Source of the DNA: RHKX01 sp035759925
Lineage (GTDB): Bacteria > Actinomycetota > Thermoleophilia > Solirubrobacterales > 70-9
DNA length: 22,521 bases
Assembly: GCA_035759925.1 (NCBI GenBank)
Contig: DASTTY010000052.1
Span: forward strand, 1 to 22,521
Direction: 5' to 3'
Position 1 is the stretch's first letter; each line of letters begins with the position of its first letter. The position numbers and the translations under genes are program-made. The notes below the pieces were generated by a model. The model did no database searches and was not told where the DNA came from. It saw only the letters and a program-made list of their open reading frames with translations. Of this stretch, positions 8,195 through 14,517 are shown piece after piece.

Positions 8195-8238
8195 CGACTG
8201 CACCTTTCGTTCGATCTCAAGCGTCGCGGCGCAACCTA

Positions 8239-8259
8239 GCATACCCAGGGGGGGTATGC
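8239..8259. promoter_or_regulatory. CsoR/RicR-like copper operator upstream of copZ
   Basis: A perfect inverted repeat: GCATACCC (8239-8246), 5-base spacer AGGGG, GGGTATGC (8252-8259). It contains TACCC-N5-GGGTA, the form I recall for actinobacterial copper repressor boxes (RicR, CsoR). On the minus strand it overlaps a TATGCT that could be the copZ -10 element (8243-8238), fitting repression by blocking RNA polymerase. No csoR-like gene is in the window. Confidence 0.8.
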
Positions 8260-8295
8260 CGCGTCGTGCCCGGACGCGGCGACGACTCGTGAGGG

Positions 8296-8991
8296 TCAGC
8301 CGCTGACCCCGGCATAGCGCTCGGGGTCGTTGGAGAAGCGCCGTGCGCACTCCATCGAGCAGAAATGGAAGGTCCGACCGCCATAGGAGAGGATGCCGAT
8401 CCATTCGCCCTCGGCGACGGTCATCCGGCAGACCGGATCCACGATCGCTGCCCCACGATGGGGGCCCGGGCGGCTGGCGCGAAGCAGGAGCACCGGCTCG
8501 CCGACGTTCCTGAGCTCCCGGGTGCCGAGACGCTCGAGCTCGACGTGCTCCAGTCTGCCCGCGGCCACGGCCGCAGCGTCGGTGAGGACGACCTCGCCGG
8601 CCGCGGCGACCGCCACGACCCGGGCGGCGACGTTGACGGCCGCGCCGTACCAGTCGCCCCCGCTTCTGACCGCTGAGCCGGTGTGGATGCCGATCCGCAC
8701 CTCCGGCGAGTCCTCGAGACCCTCCTCCTCCTCGAGGATCTCCATACCGAGCTCGATCGCCCGGTCCGCCCGGCGGTCGTGGATCAGGACGGCATCGCCG
8801 ATCGTCTTGACCACCTCAGCTCCGACGCGCGCCGCCCCGGCCCGGACCCGGTGGCAGAACTGCTCGGCCACTCCCGCGGCACGCCGGTCGCCGTGTGCCT
8901 CGGTCAGCGCCGTGAAGCCGGCAAGATCGGCGAACAGGAAGGTCTCGGGGCGTCCCGGCGAATCGCCTCGCGTCGGAACCTCCGGGGCCAC
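8296..8991 (-). CDS. Class III adenylate cyclase fused to a C-terminal YHS metal-binding domain
   Basis: 231 aa. Residues about 15-170 are a class III nucleotide cyclase catalytic domain with every canonical residue present: metal-binding D22 (FADLAGFT) and D66 (KTIGDAVLI), adenine-selecting K62 and D113 (GGDWYG), and transition-state N120 and R124 (VNVAAR). The D22-D66, D113-N120 and N120-R124 spacings match those of mammalian adenylyl cyclase, so ATP-to-cAMP activity is predicted. Residues about 182-228 are a YHS domain: VDPVCRM (C188), FHFCSMEC (H209, C211, C215), a fold found in copper and heavy-metal proteins. No membrane segment is seen. The GTG start (8991) follows GGAGG by 4 bases, just after the SHOCT gene. 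It lies between two copper-type operators and reads toward copZ. A role in metal-dependent cAMP signalling is inference. Confidence 0.9.
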   Translation of the reverse strand: MAPEVPTRGDSPGRPETFLFADLAGFTALTEAHGDRRAAGVAEQFCHRVRAGAARVGAEVVKTIGDAVLIHDRRADRAIELGMEILEEEEGLEDSPEVRIGIHTGSAVRSGGDWYGAAVNVAARVVAVAAAGEVVLTDAAAVAAGRLEHVELERLGTRELRNVGEPVLLLRASRPGPHRGAAIVDPVCRMTVAEGEWIGILSYGGRTFHFCSMECARRFSNDPERYAGVSG

Positions 8992-9008
8992 CGGGCCTCC
9001 GCCCGTCC

Positions 9009-9290
9009 TCAGGCAGGAGGCTCGTCGCCGGTGAGGATCGCCTTCCGCCGCGCGTAGTCCTCCGGCGAGATCGTGCCGTCGGCCAGGCGGCGGTCGAGGA
9101 GCCGCAGCGGATCGTCGTCAGCGCTCCGCGGCCGCGCCGCCAGCTCCCGCACGATCCAGACGACGCCGGCGACCACAAGCGCCCAGAACAGCACCATCCC
9201 GACGATCATCACCACGCCCCAGCCACCGTCCCAGTCCATGTGGCCGTCGAAATCGGCGATCACGAGCGTCGCTGTTGCCAATGCCTCCAT
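9009..9290 (-). CDS. Small SHOCT-domain membrane protein
   Basis: About 93 aa from the ATG at 9290. One transmembrane helix (about residues 24-47, WGVVMIVGMVLFWALVVAGV) is followed by a linker and a C-terminal SHOCT motif (DPLRLLDRRLADGTISPEDYARRKAIL), a short helical oligomerisation segment. Proteins of this shape are frequent next to copper-resistance genes in actinobacteria; their function is unknown. The start is uncertain: ATG at 9239 (MDWDGGWG, 76 aa) and GTG at 9356 are in frame and none has a clear ribosome-binding site. It ends 17 bases before the cyclase-YHS gene, so the two are probably one transcript, divergent from the copA unit. Confidence 0.75.
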   Translation of the reverse strand: MEALATATLVIADFDGHMDWDGGWGVVMIVGMVLFWALVVAGVVWIVRELAARPRSADDDPLRLLDRRLADGTISPEDYARRKAILTGDEPPA

Positions 9291-9388
9291 CACTGCCGAA
9301 CATAGGTCGGGCATGCCCCGGGCGCATCCGGAGGCGGCCGGGAAGCGGGTCGGCACCGGCTACGGAGGCCACCATCCGACGTCGCACC

Positions 9389-9409
9389 GCATACCCCCCC
9401 AGGGTGTGT
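9389..9409. promoter_or_regulatory. CsoR/RicR-like operator in the divergent copper intergenic region
   Basis: GCATACCC (9389-9396), 5-base spacer CCCCA, GGGTGTGT (9402-9409). The left arm equals that of the copZ operator and the spacing is the same; the right arm differs at two of eight positions. It lies between the minus-strand SHOCT/cyclase unit and the plus-strand copA unit and could control both. Confidence 0.65.
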
Positions 9410-9426
9410 TACGGTGGTTCCGTGAT

Positions 9427-9447
9427 TGATACCCCCCTACCGTATGA
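9427..9447. promoter_or_regulatory. Degenerate second copper-operator half-site before the leader ORF
   Basis: TGATACCC (9427-9434), spacer CCCTA, then CCGTATGA (9440-9447). The left half has the TACCC core, but in the right half only GTAT matches the expected GGGTAT. It lies 30 bases 3' of the previous site and abuts the AGGAG of the leader ORF. It may be a weak auxiliary site. Confidence 0.3.
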
Positions 9448-9457
9448 GGAGTCAGCG

Positions 9458-9499
9458 ATGAGCTCGAGCGGGACCAACGGAGCGGAGGCGCAACGGTGA
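9458..9499 (+). CDS. 13-codon leader ORF of the copper operon
   Basis: ATG at 9458 encodes MSSSGTNGAEAQR and ends in TGA at 9497-9499, which overlaps the GTG start of the next gene (GTGA). A strong AGGAG lies 6 bases before the ATG. The peptide has no cysteine or histidine, so it is unlikely to bind copper; the arrangement suggests translational coupling of the secreted protein. It is too short to judge by codon use, so expression is inference. Confidence 0.45.
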   Translation: MSSSGTNGAEAQR

Positions 9500-10425
9500 A
9501 CGCCCCGGCCCGGATCGCGGCATTCGTGGCCGGCCTGGCGCTGCTGTTCGCGGCGGCGGCGCTCGCCGGCGGCGCCGTCGATCCCGACGTCGACGAGGTC
9601 ACGACCGAGCACGGAATGGCGAGCGACGAGGAGACGATGGACGGGCACGAGACGATGACCGCAGGCGCGGTTGCCGGCCTGGCGGTCAGCGAGAACGGCT
9701 ACCGGCTGGTGCCGGCGACGATGACCGCGGCGTCCGGGCCGCGAACGACTTACGAGTTCTCGATCCTCGATCCCGACGGGAGGCCGCTCACCGACTTCGA
9801 CGTCGAGCACGAGCGGAAGATGCACCTGATCGTGGTCCGTCGCGACTTCGCGGGGTTCCAGCACGTCCATCCCGAGCTCGGCGCCGACGGGACGTGGCGG
9901 GTCGAGCTCGACACGAGCCTGCCCGGGACCTATCGCGTGTTCGCGGACTTCACGAGCGGCGACGGGGAGGCGATGACGCTGGCGACCGACCTGGCGGTGC
10001 CCGGGGCCTTCGAGCCGCGCCCGCTGCCGAAGCCCGTGCACACGGTCGATGCCGGCGACGGCTACGAGGTCCGGATCGACGCCGCCGAGCCGGAGGCCGG
10101 CGCCGCTACCCGCGTCGAGTTCACGGTCTCCCGGAACGGCGAGGTCGTCGACGGTGTCCAGCCCTACCTCGGAGCCGACGGCCATCTCGTCGTCCTCCGC
10201 GAGGGCGATCTCGCCTTCCTCCACGCCCACCCGCAGGGCGAGCCGGGCGGCAGCGGCCCGATCGCCTTCGACGTCGACTACCCGTCCGCGGGGGCGTACC
10301 GGATGTACCTGCAGTTCCGCCACCGCGGCGAGGTCCACACCGCGGCGTTCACCGGCCTCGTCGGCGGGGCGAGCCCGATCGCCGCCGCGGAGCACAATGA
10401 CGATGGAGGCGACCATGCGCACTGA
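9496..10425 (+). CDS. Secreted or membrane-anchored two-module HxHP protein, probable periplasmic copper-binding role
   Basis: 309 aa. Residues 5-26 form a signal peptide or N-terminal anchor (ARIAAFVAGLALLFAAAALA) with no lipobox. A Met/His/acid-rich linker follows (EHGMASDEETMDGHETMT). The rest is an internal duplication: residues about 85-165 with MHLIVVRRDFAGFQHVHPEL (H110, H123, H125) and about 200-290 with GHLVVLREGDLAFLHAHPQG (H230, H243, H245), each ending in a GTYRVFADF- or GAYRMYLQF-like strand. The C-terminus is His-rich (GGDHAH). Proteins of this kind recur beside actinobacterial copA genes without a defined function; Cu binding outside the membrane is inferred from the histidines and context. 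The GTG start has CGGAGG about 8 bases upstream and overlaps the leader stop. The copA ATG lies 11 bases before its own end. Confidence 0.85.
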   Translation: MNAPARIAAFVAGLALLFAAAALAGGAVDPDVDEVTTEHGMASDEETMDGHETMTAGAVAGLAVSENGYRLVPATMTAASGPRTTYEFSILDPDGRPLTDFDVEHERKMHLIVVRRDFAGFQHVHPELGADGTWRVELDTSLPGTYRVFADFTSGDGEAMTLATDLAVPGAFEPRPLPKPVHTVDAGDGYEVRIDAAEPEAGAATRVEFTVSRNGEVVDGVQPYLGADGHLVVLREGDLAFLHAHPQGEPGGSGPIAFDVDYPSAGAYRMYLQFRHRGEVHTAAFTGLVGGASPIAAAEHNDDGGDHAH

Positions 10426-12661
10426 AGCCGAGAAGCTCGAGCTCGACGTCAAGGGGATGACCTGCGCGTCCTGCGCGAACCGGGTCGAGCGCAAGCTGAA
10501 CGAGATCGACGGCGTCGAGGCGACGGTCAACTTCGCGACCGAGCGGGCGGCGGTCAGCTTCGCGCCCGGCGCCGTCGACACCGGCGAGCTGCTCGGCGCG
10601 GTCGAGTCGGCAGGCTACGAGGCGGCGCTGCCGGCGGCGGCTGCGACGCCGACGCCGGCACCGGTCGAGGACGAGAAGGACGCCGAGCTGCGCGATCTGC
10701 GGACGCGGCTGCTCGTCGCGATCGCCCTCTCGGTGCCGATCGCCCTGATCGCGATGATCCCGCCGCTGCAGTTCGACTACTGGCAGTGGCTGAGCCTGCA
10801 GCTCGCGACCCCGGTCGTCTTCTGGGCAGGCTGGCCGTTCCACCGCGCAGCCTGGCGCAACCTCCGCCACGGCGCCGCGAACATGGACACGCTGATCTCG
10901 CTCGGGACGCTCGCCGCGTGGACCTGGTCGGTCGTCGCGCTGTTCTTCCTCGACGCCGGCGAGCCCGGGATGCGGATGACCTTCACGCTGATCCCCGAGC
11001 AGGGGTCGGGTTCCTCGGAGGTCTACTTCGAGGTCGCCGCGATCGTCACCACGTTCATCCTCGCCGGCCGCTACTTCGAGGCGAAGGCGAAGCGCCGGGC
11101 CGGCGCCGCCCTCGAAGCGCTGCTCGAGCTCGGCGCCAAGGACGTCGCGCTGCTCGACGACGACGGCAACGAGCGCCGCGTTCCCAGCGAGCAGCTCCAG
11201 GCCGGCGATCGCTTCGTCGTCCGGCCGGGCGAGAAGCTCGCCACCGACGGCGTCGTCGAGGACGGCCGCTCGGCGGTCGACGCGTCGCTGCTCACCGGCG
11301 AGTCGGTCCCGGTCGAGGTCGCCCCCGGCGACGAGGTGACCGGCGCGACCGTCAATGCCGGTGGCCGGCTGATCGTCCGTGCCACCCGGGTCGGCGCCGA
11401 CACGGCACTGGCGCAGATCGCCCGCCTGGTGACCGAGGCGCAGACCGGCAAGGCGCCGGTGCAGCGGCTCGCCGACCGCGTCTCGGCCGTGTTCGTGCCG
11501 GTCGTGATCGCGATCGCCGTCGCAACGCTCGGCTTCTGGCTCGGCAGCGGCGAGGGGGCTACGTACGCGCTGACCGCCGCGGTCGCCGTCCTGATCGTCG
11601 CCTGCCCTTGCGCGCTCGGCCTCGCAACGCCGACGGCGCTCCTGGTCGGGACCGGTCGCGGCGCGCAGCTCGGGCTGCTGATCAAAGGCCCGGAGATCCT
11701 CGAATCGACCCGGGAGGTCGACACGATCGTCCTCGACAAGACCGGCACCGTCACCTCGGGCGAGATGAGCGTTCGCGAGGTCGTCACCGCGCGCGGCACC
11801 GACGAGGACGAGGCGCTGCGGCTGATCGGGGCGCTCGAGAACGGCTCCGAGCACCCGATCGCCCGCGCGGTCGCCGCCGAGGCGTCGCAGCGGCTCGGCT
11901 CCCTGCCCGACCCGGAGGGCTTCGCGAACAACGAGGGCCTCGGCGTCGAGGGGATCGTCGCCGACCGCTACGTGCTCGTCGGCCGCCCGCAGCTGCTCGC
12001 CGACCGCGAGCTGGCGATGCCGGCGGAGCTCGAGACCGCGCTCGCGGCGGCGGCCGACCGTGGCGAGACCGCGGTCGCCGCCGGCTGGGACGGCGAGGTG
12101 CGAGCCGTGATCGCCGTCGCCGACACGATCAAGCCGACGTCCGCCGAGGCGATCGGGCGGCTTCGCGAGCTCGGGCTGCGGCCGATCCTGCTGACCGGCG
12201 ACAACCGCCGCACGGCCGAGTCGGTCGCTGCCGAGGTCGGGATCGCCGAGGTGATCGCCGAGGTCCTCCCCGCCGAGAAGGCCGGCGTCATCGCCCGTCT
12301 ACAGGCCGAGGGCCGGACCGTGGCGATGGTCGGCGACGGCGTCAACGACGCCCCCGCGCTCGCGAGCGCCGACCTCGGCCTCGCGATCGGGACCGGGACC
12401 GACGTCGCGATCGAGGCCTCCGACCTGACCCTCGTCTCCGGCGACCTGCGGGCCGCCGCCGACGCGATCCGGCTCTCGCGGCGGACCCTGGCGACGATCA
12501 AGGGCAACCTGTTCTGGGCTTTCGCCTACAACGTCGCGGCGCTGCCGTTGGCGATGAGCGGCTTCCTGAACCCGCTGATCGCGGCGGCGGCGATGGCGCT
12601 CTCGAGCATCTTCGTCGTCAGCAACTCGCTGCGGCTGCGCCGCTTCCGGCCGACCCGCTGA
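10415..12661 (+). CDS. copA: Cu(I)-exporting P1B-1 ATPase CopA
   Basis: 748 aa. One N-terminal HMA domain with GMTCASC (C17, C20), then eight membrane segments, TGES (294-297), the CPC copper site in ACPCALGLATPTA (397-399), phosphorylated D441 in DKTGT, SEHPIARA, LLTGDN and MVGDGVNDAP. TM7 and TM8 carry FAYNVAALPLA and AMALSSIFVVSNSLRLRRF, the YN and MxxSS signature of P1B-1 pumps, so Cu(I) efflux to the outside is well supported. The start is the ATG at 10415, which has GGAGG 5 bases upstream; ATGs at 10397 and 10403 are less well placed. It overlaps the preceding gene by 11 bases, so the two are translated together. The operators at 9389-9447 probably make the unit copper-inducible. Confidence 0.96.
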   Translation: MRTEAEKLELDVKGMTCASCANRVERKLNEIDGVEATVNFATERAAVSFAPGAVDTGELLGAVESAGYEAALPAAAATPTPAPVEDEKDAELRDLRTRLLVAIALSVPIALIAMIPPLQFDYWQWLSLQLATPVVFWAGWPFHRAAWRNLRHGAANMDTLISLGTLAAWTWSVVALFFLDAGEPGMRMTFTLIPEQGSGSSEVYFEVAAIVTTFILAGRYFEAKAKRRAGAALEALLELGAKDVALLDDDGNERRVPSEQLQAGDRFVVRPGEKLATDGVVEDGRSAVDASLLTGESVPVEVAPGDEVTGATVNAGGRLIVRATRVGADTALAQIARLVTEAQTGKAPVQRLADRVSAVFVPVVIAIAVATLGFWLGSGEGATYALTAAVAVLIVACPCALGLATPTALLVGTGRGAQLGLLIKGPEILESTREVDTIVLDKTGTVTSGEMSVREVVTARGTDEDEALRLIGALENGSEHPIARAVAAEASQRLGSLPDPEGFANNEGLGVEGIVADRYVLVGRPQLLADRELAMPAELETALAAAADRGETAVAAGWDGEVRAVIAVADTIKPTSAEAIGRLRELGLRPILLTGDNRRTAESVAAEVGIAEVIAEVLPAEKAGVIARLQAEGRTVAMVGDGVNDAPALASADLGLAIGTGTDVAIEASDLTLVSGDLRAAADAIRLSRRTLATIKGNLFWAFAYNVAALPLAMSGFLNPLIAAAAMALSSIFVVSNSLRLRRFRPTR

Positions 12662-12784
12662 GGACAGGTGTCATTACCGGAAACGAACCGCCGCCGACCG
12701 GCGAGATCAATCACCTGAAATCGGGTCCGGATTAAGTGCTTTCGCTACTCTAGACAGGACAACAACGATGAAAGGAGCAATCCG

Positions 12785-13450
12785 ATGAGCTTGACGATCG
12801 GCGACACCGCCCCGGACTTCCAGGCCGAGACCACCGAGGGGCCAATCAGCTTCCACGACTGGATCGGCGACTCGTGGGCGGTCCTCTTCTCCCACCCCAA
12901 GGACTTCACCCCTGTCTGCACGACCGAGCTCGGCTACATGGCTTCGATCAAGCCCGCCTTCGACGATCGCAACACGAAGATCCTCGGTCTCTCGATCGAC
13001 CCGCTCGACAACCACGAGGAGTGGGCCAAGGACATCGAACGGACGCAGGGGACGGCCCCGAACTACCCGATCGTCGCCGACCCGGACTACAAGGTCGCGA
13101 AGGCCTACGGGATGCTCGCGGCCGACGTCGAGGGCGACCCGGGCGACCGGACCCCGGCCGACAACCAGACGGTCAGGAACGTCTTCGTGATCGGTCCCGA
13201 CAAGAAGATCAAGCTGATCCTCGTCTATCCGATGTCGACCGGCCGCAACTTCGACGAGGTCCTGCGGGTGCTCGACTCGCTGCAGCTGACCGCCAGCAAC
13301 AAGGTGTCGACCCCGGCGCAGTGGCAGAGCGGCGAGGACGTGATCATCTCCGGCTCGGTCTCCGACGACGAGGCTCGCGAGACCTATCCGGACGGCTGGG
13401 AGTCCCCCGCCCCCTACATCCGGATCGTCCCGCAGCCGACCAAGAGCTGA
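12785..13450 (+). CDS. 1-Cys peroxiredoxin (Prx6 family)
   Basis: 221 aa, the usual Prx6 length. It reduces hydrogen peroxide and organic peroxides in the cytosol. The peroxidatic site is DFTPVCTTELG (C45), with the family-typical LSIDPLDNHEEWAKDI, YPIVADPDYKVAKAYGM, RNVFVIGPDKKIKLILVYPMSTGRNF and the long C-terminal SPAPYIRIVPQP. C45 is the only cysteine, so the resolving thiol must come from another molecule. The ATG at 12785 has AAAGGAG 8 bases upstream. The 123-base gap after copA holds a TACTCT (12746-12751) that could be a -10 box but has no clear -35, and a weak CGCC/GGCG hairpin (12692-12703) that could end the copper transcript. I see no copper-operator palindrome here, so co-regulation with copA is not supported. 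Confidence 0.95.
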   Translation: MSLTIGDTAPDFQAETTEGPISFHDWIGDSWAVLFSHPKDFTPVCTTELGYMASIKPAFDDRNTKILGLSIDPLDNHEEWAKDIERTQGTAPNYPIVADPDYKVAKAYGMLAADVEGDPGDRTPADNQTVRNVFVIGPDKKIKLILVYPMSTGRNFDEVLRVLDSLQLTASNKVSTPAQWQSGEDVIISGSVSDDEARETYPDGWESPAPYIRIVPQPTKS

Positions 13451-13471
13451 GCGACCGACCCTCATCGCGAT

Positions 13472-13499
13472 GAGACCGGCGCCGGCCGGCGCCGGTCTC
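13472..13499. terminator. 28-base perfect palindrome after the peroxiredoxin gene
   Basis: GAGACCGGCGCCGG (13472-13485) is followed directly by its exact reverse complement (13486-13499). As RNA it forms a 12-bp GC-rich stem with a 4-base loop, 22 bases after the stop codon. No U-tract follows. A U-less terminator is the simplest reading; a protein-binding palindrome is possible. Confidence 0.65.
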
Positions 13500-13525
13500 G
13501 CCCGCTTGCGGTACCGGCGAGCGGG

Positions 13526-13531
13526 TATAGG
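13526..13531 (+). promoter_or_regulatory. -10 element of a probable leaderless transcript
   Basis: TATAGG (13526-13531) ends 6 bases before the ATG at 13538, so a start at the usual 6-8 bases would put the transcript 5' end on or next to the A of the ATG. No ribosome-binding site precedes the gene. The best -35 candidates (TTGCGG 13506-13511 at 14 bases, CGCTTG 13503-13508 at 17) are weak. Confidence 0.45.
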
Positions 13532-13537
13532 CCGCCC

Positions 13538-14185
13538 ATGCGCGTACTGATCGCCGGCGGCCACGGAAAGATCGCCCTCGAACTGACGAGGCTGCTCGAC
13601 GAGCGCGGCGACCAGGTCCGCTCACTGATCCGCGACCCCGATCATGCCACCGAGGTCGCGGACGTCGGGGCGAGCGAGGTCGTGGTCTGCGACCTCGAGG
13701 CGGCCGGCGAGGACGAGGTGGCGGAAGCGGTCGGCACCGTCGACGCGATCGTCTTCGCCGCCGGCGCCGGCCCGGGCAGCGGCCCGGAGCGCAAGGAGAC
13801 GATGGACTACGGCGGCGTCGTCAAGCTGCTCGCCGCCGCGAAGCGCAACGGCTCACCGCGCTTCGTGGTGATCAGCTCGATGGGCGCCGATCCCGACCAC
13901 GGGGGCGACGACACCTTCGACGTCTACCTGCGGGCCAAGGGCAAGGCTGATGCGACCGTCCGCGAGAGCGGCCTCGACTACCTGATCGTCAAGCCGGGGA
14001 TGCTCACCGACGACCCGCCGGCCGGCACCGTCGAGGCGGCCGAATCGGTCGAGCGCGGCGAGGTCCCGCGGGCCGACGTGGCCGCGGTCATCGCGACGCT
14101 GCTCCGCGACCCGACGCCGGCGCGGACGATCGAGGTCGTCGGCGGCCCGACGCCGATCGAGGGGCTCGCCGAACAGCTCTCCTAG
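13538..14185 (+). CDS. NAD(P)-binding atypical SDR (SDR5 / YhfK-like) oxidoreductase
   Basis: 215 aa, a compact Rossmann-fold protein. The nucleotide-binding loop is LIAGGHGKIA at the very N-terminus, followed by SLIRDP (phosphate-selecting strand end), VVCDLE and AIVFAAGAGPGSG. VVISSMGAD and VYLRAKGKAD (Tyr and Lys in the YxxxK-like position), VKPGML and a C-terminal EVVGGPTPIEGLA complete the family pattern. Members related to B. subtilis YhfK and plant SDR5 act on unknown substrates or sense NADPH. It stands alone between a palindromic terminator and a convergent gene, and seems to be expressed from its own leaderless promoter. Confidence 0.9.
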   Translation: MRVLIAGGHGKIALELTRLLDERGDQVRSLIRDPDHATEVADVGASEVVVCDLEAAGEDEVAEAVGTVDAIVFAAGAGPGSGPERKETMDYGGVVKLLAAAKRNGSPRFVVISSMGADPDHGGDDTFDVYLRAKGKADATVRESGLDYLIVKPGMLTDDPPAGTVEAAESVERGEVPRADVAAVIATLLRDPTPARTIEVVGGPTPIEGLAEQLS

Positions 14186-14214
14186 CGAGGTCGGCCCCGG
14201 TACCGAGGGTCCAT

Positions 14215-14490
14215 CTAGAGATCCTCGGCGCAGAAGGTCGTGCCATCGACGTCGACCTCGGTCTGCGGTTTGTCGCCGATCTGCACACAGGCGATCGCGT
14301 CCGGCTCGCTCTGATCGCTGACCAGCTTCTGCGCCGCCTCCGACGAGCTGCAGTCGACGACGTTGGCGGACGCGTCGATGCAGTCGCCGACGCTCGCCGT
14401 GTCGGAGTCGCTGCCGCCGCAGGCGCCGATCCCGAGCGTCAGGCCGGCCGCGAGCGCCGCGACGGCGACGCTGCGTCGAATCCGTCCCAT
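14215..14490 (-). CDS. Small four-cysteine lipoprotein (LppU/SCO3897-like)
   Basis: 91 aa. A lipoprotein signal peptide (RRSVAVAALAAGLTLGIGAC) places the lipidated cysteine at C24. The mature part has four cysteines, C37 (VGDCID), C47 (VVDCSSSEA), C68 (IACVQIG) and C87 (TTFCAEDL), a spacing like that of LppU/SCO3897-type actinobacterial lipoproteins and suited to two disulfides in an exported protein. Function is unknown. The ATG at 14490 has GGAGGAG 9-10 bases upstream. It lies 27 bases downstream of ctaA on the same strand, so the two may share a transcript; a link to cytochrome oxidase assembly is inference only. Confidence 0.8.
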   Translation of the reverse strand: MGRIRRSVAVAALAAGLTLGIGACGGSDSDTASVGDCIDASANVVDCSSSEAAQKLVSDQSEPDAIACVQIGDKPQTEVDVDGTTFCAEDL

Positions 14491-14517
14491 TCCATCACTC
14501 TCCTCCCCCGCCCCCGG

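Noticed and set aside
12662..12784. Copper operator or strong terminator between copA and the peroxiredoxin gene
   Set aside because: No TACCC-N5-GGGTA palindrome is present, and the only hairpin (CGCC/GGCG, 12692-12703) is too weak to call.
12768..12788. Six-codon ORF (MKGAIR) overlapping the peroxiredoxin ATG
   Set aside because: No ribosome-binding site precedes it; it arises because the AAAGGAG of the real gene falls after a chance ATG.
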